A stretch of DNA of 64,000 nucleotides from Chitinophagaceae bacterium (GCA_019638615.1 JAHBTL010000024.1:1-64000); one strand, 5' to 3'; shown: positions 9,241 to 19,010, numbered from the stretch's first letter. A program made the numbers and translations. Notes: a model not told the origin generated them from the letters alone.

Positions 9241-10659
9241 TTATTTAACCGGTTCCAGGTTGAGCGCCCTGGCAGTTGTAAGCATGAAATCGTATGCCGC
9301 ATCATAATTGTTCTCTATATGGCCATCTAAAATGGCTTCCCTGATAGCGTTTTTAATATCGCCTACCTGTTTGCAGGGAGGCAGACCGAATATTTCCATG
9401 ATCATTTCACCGGTTACAGGAGGCTGCCAGTTACGGATACGATCGCTTTCTTCAACACTTTCGAGCCGATGACGAACCATTTCGAAATTATCGAGATAAC
9501 GTTTCACCTTTTGCTTGTTTTTAGACGTTATATCCGCTTTGCACAGGGTCATCAATGCATCAATATCATCTCCCGCATCAAACAATAACCTTCGGATGGC
9601 GGAATCTGTTATATTTTCTTTTGTAAGGCTGATAGGACGCAGGTGCAGCTCTACCAGCTTTTTCACGAACCGCATTTTATGATCCATCGGCAACCGGAAG
9701 CGGGCAAATATCTTAGGCACCATTCTTCCACCCACCACCTCATGTCCGTGAAACGTCCAGCCATGCCCTTCTTCAAAACGTTTGGTAGCAGGTTTACCAA
9801 TATCATGCAGCAGGGCTGCCCACCTGAGCCAGAGATCGTCTGTATGTTCAGCGATATTATCAACCACCTGCAGGGTATGGTAAAAATTATCCTTGTGTCC
9901 CATTCCATCTTTGTACTCCGCGCCTGCCAGGTCTATCATCTGCGGAAAAATGACATGCAATAATCCTGATTGATACAAGAGGTCAAGTCCGACAGAAGGC
10001 TTTTTGCTGAGAAGTATCTTATTCAGTTCATCGGTGATACGTTCCCGGGAGATGATGTGTATGCGCTCGATATTATTCTTTATCCCGTTCCATGTATTTT
10101 CGTCAATAGAAAACTGAAGCTGCGATGCAAACCGGATGGCGCGCATCATCCTTAAGGGATCATCGCTGAACGTTTGATCAGGATCGAGGGGTGTGCGTAT
10201 TATCTTTTCTTCCAGCGCTTTCATCCCTTCAAAAGGATCAATGAGCGCTCCGTAGTTTGCTTTGCTCAGGCTCACCGCTAAAGCATTGATGGTAAAATCC
10301 CTTCGTTTCTGATCATCTTCCAGCGTGCCGGGCATCACTTCGGGCTTACGTGAATGATAACGGTAGCTTTCTTTACGGGCGCCTACAAACTCTATGTCCA
10401 GGTCGTCTGCTTTTATGTGCGCCGTACCAAAATTCTTAAAAAACGAAACCTTAGGCGAAGGGGTGAACTGCCGGGCAACTGTATGCGCTAATTCAATACC
10501 ATCACCCAGGCAAACAATATCTGCGTCTTTGGTTTTACGTCCAAGTATTTTATCCCGTACAAACCCGCCGATGATGTAACATTCTGTTCCCAGCTGCTCC
10601 GCTGCATGAGCAATTTTCTTAAAAATAAAACGCTCTTTTTCCGAACAATCAATAAACAT
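9241..10659 (-). CDS. cca: CCA-adding tRNA nucleotidyltransferase with HD domain
   Basis: A class II nucleotidyltransferase of 472 residues with head motif IIGGFVRDKILGRKTKDADI, whose Asp pair binds metal, then RRDFTINALAV, RAIRFASQL and an HD domain with ALLHDIGKP. It builds or repairs the CCA 3' end of tRNA; a poly(A) polymerase role is less likely in this phylum. The frame extends to a TTG at 10668, but that codon lies inside a perfect -7 promoter word (TATTTTTG, minus strand, 10666-10673). The ATG at 10659 is therefore chosen, giving a transcript with almost no leader. Confidence 0.92.
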   Translation of the reverse strand: MFIDCSEKERFIFKKIAHAAEQLGTECYIIGGFVRDKILGRKTKDADIVCLGDGIELAHTVARQFTPSPKVSFFKNFGTAHIKADDLDIEFVGARKESYRYHSRKPEVMPGTLEDDQKRRDFTINALAVSLSKANYGALIDPFEGMKALEEKIIRTPLDPDQTFSDDPLRMMRAIRFASQLQFSIDENTWNGIKNNIERIHIISRERITDELNKILLSKKPSVGLDLLYQSGLLHVIFPQMIDLAGAEYKDGMGHKDNFYHTLQVVDNIAEHTDDLWLRWAALLHDIGKPATKRFEEGHGWTFHGHEVVGGRMVPKIFARFRLPMDHKMRFVKKLVELHLRPISLTKENITDSAIRRLLFDAGDDIDALMTLCKADITSKNKQKVKRYLDNFEMVRHRLESVEESDRIRNWQPPVTGEMIMEIFGLPPCKQVGDIKNAIREAILDGHIENNYDAAYDFMLTTARALNLEPVK

Positions 10660-10665
10660 AGGCGA

Positions 10666-10673
10666 CAAAAATA
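10666..10673 (-). promoter_or_regulatory. -7 promoter word of cca, near-leaderless
   Basis: The minus strand reads TATTTTTG, a perfect Bacteroidota TAnnTTTG word, six bases before the ATG at 10659. Transcription should begin at or next to the start codon. No clear -33 TTTG is present. Confidence 0.5.
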
Positions 10674-10794
10674 AGAAACGTTTGACCGGAAAAGAAGTTT
10701 CGTATGCAGCCGGGAGCTATGGTCAGAATAACATTTTTTTCATGCCGGGTCATAACGTATCTTTAAGGTGATTGTTAATTTTAAACACAATAAT

Positions 10795-11082
10795 ATGGAT
10801 GATAAAACAACTACCGGCGCGAATGAGCAGTCCGACTGGAAACAAAAATTAAGCGGCAGGGCGGAAGAGCTTAAAGACAAGGCAGAAGACGCATGGGAGA
10901 AAATAGAAGATAAGGCAGAGGATGTATGGGATGATGTAAAAGAAAAAGCGGAACAATGGAAAGACACTGCCGAAGACAAACTGGACGATTTGAAAGAAGG
11001 TGCCAAAAAATTATGGAACAAGGTAACTGATGCGTTTGATGGCGATGATGATAAAAAAAAGCCAGCGGATCCTAAAAGCTGA
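10795..11082 (+). CDS. Small highly charged helical protein (YtxH/LEA-like)
   Basis: A 95-residue protein made almost entirely of Lys, Glu, Asp and Ala, with heptad- or undecad-like units such as ELKDKAEDAWEKIEDKAED and DDVKEKAEQWKDTAEDKL. It has no cysteine, signal peptide or membrane segment. The pattern is that of LEA-like or YtxH/CsbD-type stress proteins, but no defined family could be fixed. The ORF could begin at 10768; the ATG at 10795 (MDDKTTTGANEQ) is preferred. A strong hairpin follows the stop. Confidence 0.7.
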   Translation: MDDKTTTGANEQSDWKQKLSGRAEELKDKAEDAWEKIEDKAEDVWDDVKEKAEQWKDTAEDKLDDLKEGAKKLWNKVTDAFDGDDDKKKPADPKS

Positions 11083-11100
11083 TAAGTACCTTTAAAAGCA

Positions 11101-11130
11101 AATTGCCGGTTCATGAACCGGCAATTTTAT
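11101..11130. terminator. Bidirectional terminator
   Basis: A perfect 26-bp inverted repeat at 11101-11126 (arms of 13 bp, aattgccggttca and its complement) with T-rich sequence on the plus side and A-rich sequence before it. It lies between two convergent genes and should terminate both. Confidence 0.8.
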
Positions 11131-11173
11131 TATGCTTACAAAATATATAATGATATCTACACGAAGAATTAAA

Positions 11174-11791
11174 TTACGATGCTGTACGCAGGTATGAATT
11201 ATTTAATCCAAAACTATTGTCTCTGTTTCTGAAACCTGAGCGGATGCGGCTAAGGCTTTCTTTGGTTATACCCAGGAATGAAGCCAGGTATGTTAACGGG
11301 ATGCGTTGCAAGGCTTCCGGCTGCTTTTGCGTGAAATAGTGATACCGGTCGGCAGCCTCCATAAAACGCGTTGCAAACAGGTTTTCCTGCATTTCCATAA
11401 TGAACACGCTCATAATGGTACGATGCAGCTTATCAACAGCAGCATACTGACGGCTGAGCTCGAGCAATGCATTATAAGGTATTACACCTATAACAGATTC
11501 CTCCAGGATGTGCATTGTTTCTCTTGCAGGCGTATTAAACAAAATGCTGTGCAGCGAAGAAATGATATGATCATCGTAGCCCAGCCAGGTGGTGTGTTCT
11601 TTTTGCGAGGTTTTGTGAAAAAGCCTGAAAGCTCCTTTCACAATCACAAAAATGTCTCCACAAAACTGGTCCTGCTCAAATACATGCTCATTCTTTCTGT
11701 ACTCCTTTAATGTAATAATACCCTGCAGCGCCTGCGCGCTGGCTTCGTCAAGCGGTGCATACTGCTGGCAAATGGATATTACTTTCTCCAT
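11174..11791 (-). CDS. Crp/Fnr-family transcriptional regulator
   Basis: About 205 residues. The N-terminal cyclic-nucleotide-binding-like beta-barrel contains YRKNEHVFEQDQFCGDIFVIV and KGAFRLFHK; the C-terminal winged helix includes IPLTYLASFLGITKESLSRIR, a recognition-helix pattern typical of Bacteroidota Crp-like regulators. The cAMP-contact motif of true Crp is not evident, so the ligand is unknown. The frame extends to a GTG at 11824; the ATG at 11791 (MEKVISICQQ) gives a standard start. Targets are not evident. Confidence 0.85.
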   Translation of the reverse strand: MEKVISICQQYAPLDEASAQALQGIITLKEYRKNEHVFEQDQFCGDIFVIVKGAFRLFHKTSQKEHTTWLGYDDHIISSLHSILFNTPARETMHILEESVIGVIPYNALLELSRQYAAVDKLHRTIMSVFIMEMQENLFATRFMEAADRYHYFTQKQPEALQRIPLTYLASFLGITKESLSRIRSGFRNRDNSFGLNNSYLRTAS

Positions 11792-12025
11792 TGTTTGGGG
11801 TTCAATTAATGATAGTTTTTTCACGTGGGTAGAAATTATTTTCGATAAAATTTTGGATTATCATACATTAAACGGGTACTCGCATCCTATTATTATAAGT
11901 TTATTGTTTTTTGGTCGTGGTTTACCGTATGCTAATCGAAAAAAAACAATATACCCGTCGCAATACGAGGAGGGAAAATTGAAAGTAAGAAAGGCAATAT
12001 GAAATATTACCTGAGAGACAATGGA

Positions 12026-12673
12026 TTATATATGTTTCAGGTTGTGAATGACCTTAAGGGGATCGGCCGCCCTGAAAACAGTGGTGCCGATCACCAGGGA
12101 ATGCGCTCCCGCCCGAACGACCTCTGCAGCATTTGCTTCGGTAATACCGCCATCTACTTCGATAATGGTTTTGAGCGCTAACTGGTCTACCCGCTGCCGC
12201 AGGGCCTGTATTTTAGTCAAAGAATGAGGAATAAAATCCTGCCCTCCAAAACCCGGGTTAACACTCATGATCAGCACAATGTCCACGTCAGCCAAAATAT
12301 CCTGCAATACCTGTACAGGCGTATGCGGATTAACGGCCACCCCTGCTTTCATGCCAAGATTTTTGATTTGCTGGATATTGCGATGCAGGTGCGGACAGGC
12401 TTCATAATGCACGGTAAGGTGATCTGCCCCGGCCAACTTAAAATCTGCAGCGTATTTCCCGGGTTCTTCTATCATCAGGTGAACATCAAACGGCTTTTCG
12501 GTCGCCTCCCTCATTTTGGCTATTACGGGCAGTCCGAAGCTGATATTGGGCACAAACCGCCCATCCATTACATCCAGGTGATACCAGTCCGCCTCACTTG
12601 CATTGAGCATATCGCATTCATCCTGCAGGCGAAGAAAATTACTGGCTAATAAAGAAGGAGCTATGATTGGCAT
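12026..12673 (-). CDS. rpe: Ribulose-phosphate 3-epimerase
   Basis: A 215-residue TIM-barrel enzyme that interconverts ribulose-5-phosphate and xylulose-5-phosphate in the pentose phosphate pathway. Motifs in order: IAPSLLASNFLRLQDEC, HLDVMDGRFVPNISFG (metal and catalytic residues), HLMIEEP, VHYEAC, IMSVNPGFGGQ and EVDGGITEAN. The length is normal. The minus strand upstream reads TATCTTCG four bases before the ATG, again a near-leaderless arrangement. Confidence 0.96.
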   Translation of the reverse strand: MPIIAPSLLASNFLRLQDECDMLNASEADWYHLDVMDGRFVPNISFGLPVIAKMREATEKPFDVHLMIEEPGKYAADFKLAGADHLTVHYEACPHLHRNIQQIKNLGMKAGVAVNPHTPVQVLQDILADVDIVLIMSVNPGFGGQDFIPHSLTKIQALRQRVDQLALKTIIEVDGGITEANAAEVVRAGAHSLVIGTTVFRAADPLKVIHNLKHI

Positions 12674-12982
12674 GCGACGAAGATAGGAAATTTGGAGTTT
12701 GGGGTTTATAGTTACAGGTTTCAGGTTACAAGTTCAGGTTCAACCATAAACTCCAAACTATAAACAAATAACATCATACCGCTTTCCGTCATTTCTCTGT
12801 CAGTTTTCGGTTTTCGTAAATGCATTTCCTTTATGCGATAATCAAATCGCTTTACTATCACGTATCTTTGCGGGCTGAATTGATTGCCTTCCATAGAATT
12901 TTTCCAACAATATTTAGGGAAACGACCCGTTTATTGCCATGAATATATTGGTTATAAGCGAGTTATGTTTAATATATAAGAA
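12674..12982. repeat. Divergent gap with a W word-repeat tract
   Basis: Positions 12694-12770 are built from words that recur across the window (gtttatagttacaggtttca, ggttacaagttcaggtt, then accataaactccaaactata). Its two halves are partly complementary, so the tract could fold. The rest carries the probable promoter of the ferredoxin reductase gene. No gene was seen. Confidence 0.65.
12863..12870 (+). promoter_or_regulatory. -7 promoter word upstream of ferredoxin reductase
   Basis: TATCTTTG matches the Bacteroidota -7 consensus TAnnTTTG exactly and would give a leader of roughly 110 bases before the ATG at 12983. A -33 TTTG word is not clear. Confidence 0.45.
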
Positions 12983-13987
12983 ATGTATACTACAGATATC
13001 TGCATTATAGGCGCCGGTCCGGTTGGACTGTTTGCTGTTTTTGAAGCCGGGCTGCTGAAGCTCCGCTGCCACGTTATGGATGTACTGCCGCAGCCGGGCG
13101 GCCAGCTTTCCGAAATTTACCCGCAAAAGCCCATTTATGATATACCGGGCCTTCCTGCTGTAAATGCCCAGGAGCTTGTAAATAACCTGATGCAGCAGAT
13201 TTCTCCTTTTAAGCCGGAATTCACCCTGGGAGAAAGGGTTGAGGAACTGGACCACCAGGAAGATGGCTCTTTTATTGTAACGACCAACGAAGGTACCAAA
13301 GTCCGCAGTAAGGCCGTAGTGATTGCCGCAGGACTTGGATGCTTTGAGCCTCGTAAACCGGCTATAGAACGCCTGGAGGATTTTGAAGGCAAAGGTGTTT
13401 CGTACATGGTAAAGGACCCTGAAAACTTCAGAAATAAAAAAGTGGTATTGGCAGGTGGAGGCGATTCTGCGCTGGACTGGGCATTGTACCTGGCCAATAT
13501 TGCTGAAAAAGTAACATTGATTCACCGGGGAGACAGTTTCAGGGGCGCTCCTGATTCTGCTGAAAAAGTGGTGCGCATGGCTGAAGAGGGTAAAATCAAC
13601 CTGTTGCTTAAATCAAATATTACAAAAATTGATGGCAACGGACATTTAAAAGAAGTGCTGGTTACCGGTCACGATAAAACGACCAACTCCATTGATGCAG
13701 ACCACCTGATTCCGCTGTTCGGCCTGAGCCCTAAACTGGGTCCTATAGCCAACTGGGGATTGAATATTGATAAATCCGCCATTGAGGTAAATACTTACGA
13801 CTATTCTACCAATGTAAAAGGTATTTACGCTATCGGGGATATTAATACTTACCCGGGCAAGCTGAAATTAATTCTTTGCGGTTTTCATGAAGCGGCGCTT
13901 ATGGCGCACAGCGCATTTAAATACATCTATCCCGATAAGCACCTGAGTTTTAAATACACCACCGTTAATGGAGTGAATGCGTTTTAA
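12983..13987 (+). CDS. Ferredoxin-NADP+ reductase, thioredoxin-reductase-like
   Basis: A 334-residue flavoprotein of the YumC/TrxR-like FNR type. It has the FAD dinucleotide motif IIGAGPVGLFAVFEAG, the NADPH motif GGGDSALDWALYLANIAEKV and the C-terminal FAD motif YAIGDINTYPGKLKL. The CxxC active site of thioredoxin reductase is absent, which separates it from TrxB. It would pass electrons between NADPH and ferredoxin; the 2Fe-2S ferredoxin gene 76 bp downstream is the likely partner. Cytosolic. Confidence 0.92.
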   Translation: MYTTDICIIGAGPVGLFAVFEAGLLKLRCHVMDVLPQPGGQLSEIYPQKPIYDIPGLPAVNAQELVNNLMQQISPFKPEFTLGERVEELDHQEDGSFIVTTNEGTKVRSKAVVIAAGLGCFEPRKPAIERLEDFEGKGVSYMVKDPENFRNKKVVLAGGGDSALDWALYLANIAEKVTLIHRGDSFRGAPDSAEKVVRMAEEGKINLLLKSNITKIDGNGHLKEVLVTGHDKTTNSIDADHLIPLFGLSPKLGPIANWGLNIDKSAIEVNTYDYSTNVKGIYAIGDINTYPGKLKLILCGFHEAALMAHSAFKYIYPDKHLSFKYTTVNGVNAF

Positions 13988-14063
13988 GTGGCAAGGTGAA
14001 AGGTTTTGGGTTTAGGGTTGATCTAAAAACAATAAACTCCAAATATCTCAAATTTCAGATCTT

Positions 14064-14390
14064 ATGGACTTCATCAATATAACAGTTGAAAACAGGAATG
14101 GGGAGAGGCAGGAACTGGAATTGCCTACAGATATGGGATTAAGCCTGATGGAAGCATTAAAGGCGAATGAATACAATATTCTTGCTACCTGCGGCGGCAT
14201 GGCGCTTTGCGCTACCTGTCATGTGGAAGTGCTGCAAGGAGGTGAAAAGCTGGGCTCTATGTCTGATGCAGAACTGGATATGCTGGATACCTTACCCGAT
14301 GCCGGTCCGGACAGCAGGCTTGCCTGCCAGTTGCGGATCAACGATGCCATGCATGAGGCAGTGTTTAAGATCAGGGGAGAAGAAGAATAA
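14064..14390 (+). CDS. 2Fe-2S ferredoxin
   Basis: A 108-residue adrenodoxin-like ferredoxin. Cluster ligands appear in ATCGGMALCATCHVEV (spacing C-x5-C-x2-C) and in SRLACQL near the C terminus. It lies directly downstream of the ferredoxin reductase on the same strand and is probably its redox partner. The acceptor of these electrons is not encoded nearby. Confidence 0.93.
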   Translation: MDFINITVENRNGERQELELPTDMGLSLMEALKANEYNILATCGGMALCATCHVEVLQGGEKLGSMSDAELDMLDTLPDAGPDSRLACQLRINDAMHEAVFKIRGEEE

Positions 14391-14440
14391 ACAATTAAAC
14401 AGTTCTATACACACATAGTCGTCAAAAGGAATAATACTCT

Positions 14441-14680
14441 ACTGAACGGAGAGGCTCGCAATGGGAAAATGCAGCCCCACGAGGATGGCTTCTCCCGCAA
14501 AACAATCTGATATTTCAAGGTTAGTTTAAGCGGGCTCGCCATGACTGTAAAGAGTTGATGGATTTACAACTTTCGCGTTCATTCAAGTTTACAAATAATC
14601 CATTCTCCCGCCAACCCGCAAAGGTATATCCCATAGTTCTGCAGGCGTGCCTGCTTTGCTAATTTTGGAATACACCCAGG
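14441..14680. repeat. Intergenic mosaic of repeat modules A, B and C
   Basis: Module A at 14441-14545 shares gggaaaatgcag and gaggatggcttctcccgc with the copy at 8951-9053. Module B is at 14551-14605 and module C at 14621-14680 (ggtatatccc, then gctaattttggaatacaccc). It fills the gap between the convergent ferredoxin and polA genes. No gene was seen. Confidence 0.75.
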
Positions 14681-14687
14681 AAGGCCT

Positions 14688-17552
14688 CTAATGCGCTTCC
14701 AGCCAGTTTTCCCCCTCGCCTACTTCCGCAACAACCGGTACATTATTGGGCAAAGCCAGCGCGGTTTGCATGCTGTCTATAATTAAAGCTTTCAATGCTT
14801 CGGCTTCGGCTTTAAGCGCATCAAATATCAGCTCGTCATGTACCTGCAGTATCATTTTGCTTTGCAGGTTCGCCTTTTTCATGGCTGCATGTACTTTGCT
14901 CATGGCCAGCTTGATCATATCGGCGGCACTGCCCTGTATGGGCGAATTGATGGCATTCCGCTCAGCAAATCCGCGCACGGTAAAGTTGGATGAATTGATA
15001 TCGCGCAGCCAGCGTTTCCTTCCCATCAGCGTTTGTACATACCCGTGCTCACGTGCAAAGTTGATGGTATCGTCCATATAACGCGAAATAGACGAAAACT
15101 CTTTTTTGTAGTTATCAATGATCTCTTTGGCTTCTGTCCGGCTTATGCCCAGGTTATCTGCCAGCCCAAAGGCGCCCTGCCCATAAATGATACCAAAGTT
15201 TACACTCTTGGCCTTATAGCGTTGTTCCTTGGTCACCGCGGTTTCCTCTACTTTATATACCCTGGCCGCTGTTGCCGCATGAATGTCTTTACCATGCCTG
15301 AAAGCATCGCACATGGCAGGATCACCACTGATGGCTGCAACAATCCTGAGCTCAATTTGCGAGTAGTCTGCCGATAAAAGCACATGGTCTTTGTCACGGG
15401 GTATGAATGCTTTTCGTATCTCACGCCCTTTTGCCGTTCTTACCGGGATATTCTGGAGGTTGGGGTTGTTGCTCGCCAGCCTGCCGGTTACGGCTACCGC
15501 CTGCCCGTAAGTAGTATGTACCCTGCCGGTTTTTTTATTTACCATCAGCGGCAGCGCGTCTATATAAGTAGATTTCAGCTTGGTAAGCTCCCGGAAAGTG
15601 AGAATATCTTCCACTATTTTATTCTGATGTGAAAGCTTCAGCAGCACATCTTCGCCGGTAGCATATTGCCCGGTTTTTGTTTTTTTAGCCTTGGGATCCA
15701 GGCGTAACTTTTCAAACAACACTTCACCCAATTGTTTGGGTGAAGCCAGGTTAAAACGTACGCCTGCCTGCATATATACATTTCCCTCCGCCTCTCTGGC
15801 CTCTTTTTCCAGCTCCAGCGAGTAGTGTTTCAGGAACTCCGTATCTACTTTTACCCCTTCATACTCCATATCGGCCAATACTTTTACCAAAGGATTTTCC
15901 ACTTCATAAAAAACCCGCTCTACCGATTTTGCCTTTAATTCGGGCAATAATGTATGCTTTAACTGCAATGTTATATCCGCATCTTCCGCTGCATAGTCTT
16001 TGATCTTTTCCAGCTCAACATCCCGCATATTGCCCTGTGTTTTTCCTTTTTTGCCTATAAGCTCTTCAATATGCACTGGCTCATAGCCAAGATATTGCGC
16101 GCTCAGCATATCCATTCCTCTTTTGCCATCCGGCTCAATTACATAATGAGCCAGCATGGTGTCAAACAGCTCCCCCGCTATTTCAATTCCATACCATTTC
16201 AGCACCAGCATATCAAATTTTATATTCTGACCGATCCAGGTAACAGCAGGGTTGTTGAATACGGGAATGAATTTTTTTAATATCGCAAGCGTTTGCTCTT
16301 TTTCGGGTGGGCAGGGAATATAGTAGGCTTCTCCCGGCACCCACGAAAAGCTCATGCCCACCAGTTCAGTATCATTGGCATCCAGCCCGGTTGTTTCTGT
16401 ATCAAAACAAATTTCAGGCTGAGCCATTAACCGTTGGGCAAATGTTACCAGATCTTTTTCTTCGGTAATAGCTGTATATGTATGAGGTGTATTATGAATA
16501 TTTTTTGCGGCGGATACAACGGACGGGGCTTCCGTTTCTTCAACCGGTTCGCCTGTCTGTTCCGCCACAGGTTTTGACTGCTTTCTGGGCGCCGGCTGCA
16601 CCACTGTATTGCCGAACAGATCTGTTTGCACTACAGAGCCTGTTGTTTTTTCTGCCGTATTTCTTGCTGCTACGGAAATGGCTTCGCCCAGCAGGCGCTG
16701 AGCAATGGTCCTGAATTCAAGCTCCGTAAAAATTTCCTTCAGTAAATCCCTGTTCCATTCTTTCAGCTTAAAGTCCTCTTCATGAAATTCAACAGGCACA
16801 TTGGTAATGATGGTAGCCAGCTTTTTGCTCATCACAGCGGTTTCCCTGCCATTTCTTATTTTTTCGCCTAACGCCCCTTTAATACCATCCGCTTTCTCTA
16901 AAATATTCTCAAGTGTGCCATATTCGGCCAGCAGCTTGGCCGCTGTTTTTTCGCCTACTCCCGCTATGCCCGGGATATTGTCTACTGCATCCCCCATCAG
17001 TCCTAAAACATCCACCACCTGGTCTATGCTTTTAATATTCCATTTGGCACATACTTCCGCCGGCCCCATTATTTCCACGTCTCCGCCCTGGTATCCAGGT
17101 TTGTATATTTTAATGGTGTCGCTCACCAATTGCCCATAATCTTTATCCGGTGTAACCATAAACACTTCATACCCTTCCACCGCCGCTTTTTTACTTAATG
17201 TACCAATAATATCATCCGCCTCGTATCCATCTATTTCAATCACCGGGATATTAAATCCTTTGATGATCTTCTTTATATCGGGCAACGCGCTCAAAAGGTC
17301 TTCAGGCGCTTCCTGCCGGTTGGCTTTATAATCGGCAAAATCCGTATGTCTTTCGGTGGGTGCGGCCGTATCAAAGCATACAGCCATGTGAGAAGGCTTC
17401 TGGTTGTTCATCAATTCCACCAGCGTGTTGGTAAATCCAAACTGGGCATTGGTATTATATCCTTTTGATGTGATCCGGGGATTGCGTATCAGCGCGTAAT
17501 ATGCGCGAAAAACCAGCGCCATCGCATCCAGCAAAAAAAGCTTTTTACTCAT
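14688..17552 (-). CDS. polA: DNA polymerase I
   Basis: A 954-residue PolA. The N-terminal 5'-3' exonuclease begins KKLFLLDAMALVFRAYYAL and has IDGYEADDIIGT and the helix-hairpin-helix region DNIPGIAGVGEKTAAKLL. The central 3'-5' exonuclease has its first catalytic motif intact (CFDTETTGLDANDTELVGMS), unlike proofreading-dead family members. The polymerase domain has LLSADYSQIELRIVA (motif A) and LQVHDELIF (motif C). A Glu/Pro/Thr-rich linker lies between the first two domains. The frame can be extended by 20 residues to 17612, but MSKKLFLLD at 17552 is the family start. It serves repair and Okazaki fragment maturation. Confidence 0.97.
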   Translation of the reverse strand: MSKKLFLLDAMALVFRAYYALIRNPRITSKGYNTNAQFGFTNTLVELMNNQKPSHMAVCFDTAAPTERHTDFADYKANRQEAPEDLLSALPDIKKIIKGFNIPVIEIDGYEADDIIGTLSKKAAVEGYEVFMVTPDKDYGQLVSDTIKIYKPGYQGGDVEIMGPAEVCAKWNIKSIDQVVDVLGLMGDAVDNIPGIAGVGEKTAAKLLAEYGTLENILEKADGIKGALGEKIRNGRETAVMSKKLATIITNVPVEFHEEDFKLKEWNRDLLKEIFTELEFRTIAQRLLGEAISVAARNTAEKTTGSVVQTDLFGNTVVQPAPRKQSKPVAEQTGEPVEETEAPSVVSAAKNIHNTPHTYTAITEEKDLVTFAQRLMAQPEICFDTETTGLDANDTELVGMSFSWVPGEAYYIPCPPEKEQTLAILKKFIPVFNNPAVTWIGQNIKFDMLVLKWYGIEIAGELFDTMLAHYVIEPDGKRGMDMLSAQYLGYEPVHIEELIGKKGKTQGNMRDVELEKIKDYAAEDADITLQLKHTLLPELKAKSVERVFYEVENPLVKVLADMEYEGVKVDTEFLKHYSLELEKEAREAEGNVYMQAGVRFNLASPKQLGEVLFEKLRLDPKAKKTKTGQYATGEDVLLKLSHQNKIVEDILTFRELTKLKSTYIDALPLMVNKKTGRVHTTYGQAVAVTGRLASNNPNLQNIPVRTAKGREIRKAFIPRDKDHVLLSADYSQIELRIVAAISGDPAMCDAFRHGKDIHAATAARVYKVEETAVTKEQRYKAKSVNFGIIYGQGAFGLADNLGISRTEAKEIIDNYKKEFSSISRYMDDTINFAREHGYVQTLMGRKRWLRDINSSNFTVRGFAERNAINSPIQGSAADMIKLAMSKVHAAMKKANLQSKMILQVHDELIFDALKAEAEALKALIIDSMQTALALPNNVPVVAEVGEGENWLEAH

Positions 17553-18011
17553 GGCGCTAAGGTAGCAATTTGAGGGGAAAATAAGGGAAGAGGAGGATGG
17601 AGGAGCAAACACATCTAAACTGGTGTATGCTTATTCACAGGGTTATACTTTCGCTTTTCCGGCAGGTGAAGACACCATAGCGTCAACTTAAGGAATTTAT
17701 GCGTACAAATACCACGAATGGGGTTTCATTTAAATAGCCATCGGCGCAACTGGTAGTATATTGGCGGCAATTTTACATTGAACCCCTGCGGGGTCCAACA
17801 AAAGCTTCGACATTTTTACCCCCAACTTTGGTTGAGGGCTATTCACATTCAAGCCCTCCGGGCTTAAGTTGACGGCTATAGTGAAGAGGAGACACATCCC
17901 GGGGCAGCCACCATATTACTGCTATTAAAGTACACGTTGGGCATCTGCCTTTTGCTGTGCTTGAACAGCATAAACTTTTATGCAGTTATAATTTGCCTTG
18001 AAAGGGTTTGC
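17553..18011. repeat. 460-bp gap with palindromic repeat elements
   Basis: No gene was recognised. Two short palindromes are visible: acccctgcggggt at 17782-17794 and aagccctccgggctt at 17850-17864, separated by ttacccccaactttggttga-type sequence. They look like a dispersed Bacteroidota intergenic element. The remainder is unassigned. Confidence 0.5.
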
Positions 18012-19010
18012 TTATAATGCAAAATCCACCAGTACCGGAAGGTGATCACTCAAAGCAAAGCCTTTGGGATCTTCATTATTTACTCGGAAACTGCCCTCAA
18101 ATAATGACATGTAGTGCTTTATTTGTTTAGAAAGGGTTCCCGCCGCGTATATATAGTCAATTCTCCTGGTTGGTTTAATCGAATCGAAGGTATATCCGTC
18201 ACCGGAGACATTTTTTATAACTGTATCTACCAGTCCTGCATGCTGTAAGCTGTTATACTCCGGCATGTCCGGCGTATGGTTCAGGTCTCCCTGGAGTAAA
18301 ACGGAGTCGGAACCGTTTGCCAGGTCATATTTTATGGAAGCTATCATCTCTTTAATCTCAGCTAATCTCAGCCGGGTATCATTCTCTTCCTTTGTGAAGG
18401 GCCAAAGATGCGCTGAGTGAACAGTGATCGCTTTTCCATCCGGCAACCGCAGCTTCACTTTACCCCAATGCCGCGTAAATAATTCCTTAGGGTTGTTGCG
18501 GTCTTTATTTTGGAAAGGCCTGTTTTCAGCACTTATAATTTCGTAAGTAGTTAAAACAGCGCCCGGAAAACCTCCGGAAAAATAGGCATAGTTCAAATCC
18601 AGCATTTTTGCCATTTTTGCTACTACCTCCTCACCCGGACCTTCGGAAAAGCTAATAATATTGGGGTTATACAATGCCAGCTCCAGCATGATCCGTTGGG
18701 GGATCTGTCCCATATCCCTGACAGCCTTAACCAACTCACTATTCTCACCTGGAGGTAATTCTCTGCCGTTGATACCTTTATAGCCTATGCAGCCGTTAAA
18801 AACATTGTATGTAATCGACCTTAACCTTTTTTCCCCATTACCATCATTATCCTTCTCAGTCCATCCCGGATGGTTGCTGCCGGCATGCGAAGAGGCGCCA
18901 AAAGGAAGTAAACTTAGTCCCAAAAGAGATAAAGAGGATTGTTTCAAAAACGCTTTTCTTGTAACCTGGGCATGAGCGTTAACCTGAGTAATACTTGTAT
19001 TCCCCGACAT
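18012..19010 (-). CDS. Exported endonuclease/exonuclease/phosphatase-family protein
   Basis: About 332 residues. The N terminus after the ATG at 19010 contains TRKAFLKQSSLSLLGLSLLPF, a signal segment of the Tat-like or twin-basic kind, though with one Arg-Lys in place of Arg-Arg. The mature part has EEP-fold motifs: ITYNVFNGCIG, SFSEGPGEE, VHSAHLWPF, LLQGDLNHTPDMPEYN and ALSDHLPVLVDF (metal and catalytic Asp/His). The substrate is unknown; phosphodiesters or phospholipid headgroups are possible. A GTG at 19049 would add 13 residues. Confidence 0.82.
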   Translation of the reverse strand: MSGNTSITQVNAHAQVTRKAFLKQSSLSLLGLSLLPFGASSHAGSNHPGWTEKDNDGNGEKRLRSITYNVFNGCIGYKGINGRELPPGENSELVKAVRDMGQIPQRIMLELALYNPNIISFSEGPGEEVVAKMAKMLDLNYAYFSGGFPGAVLTTYEIISAENRPFQNKDRNNPKELFTRHWGKVKLRLPDGKAITVHSAHLWPFTKEENDTRLRLAEIKEMIASIKYDLANGSDSVLLQGDLNHTPDMPEYNSLQHAGLVDTVIKNVSGDGYTFDSIKPTRRIDYIYAAGTLSKQIKHYMSLFEGSFRVNNEDPKGFALSDHLPVLVDFAL

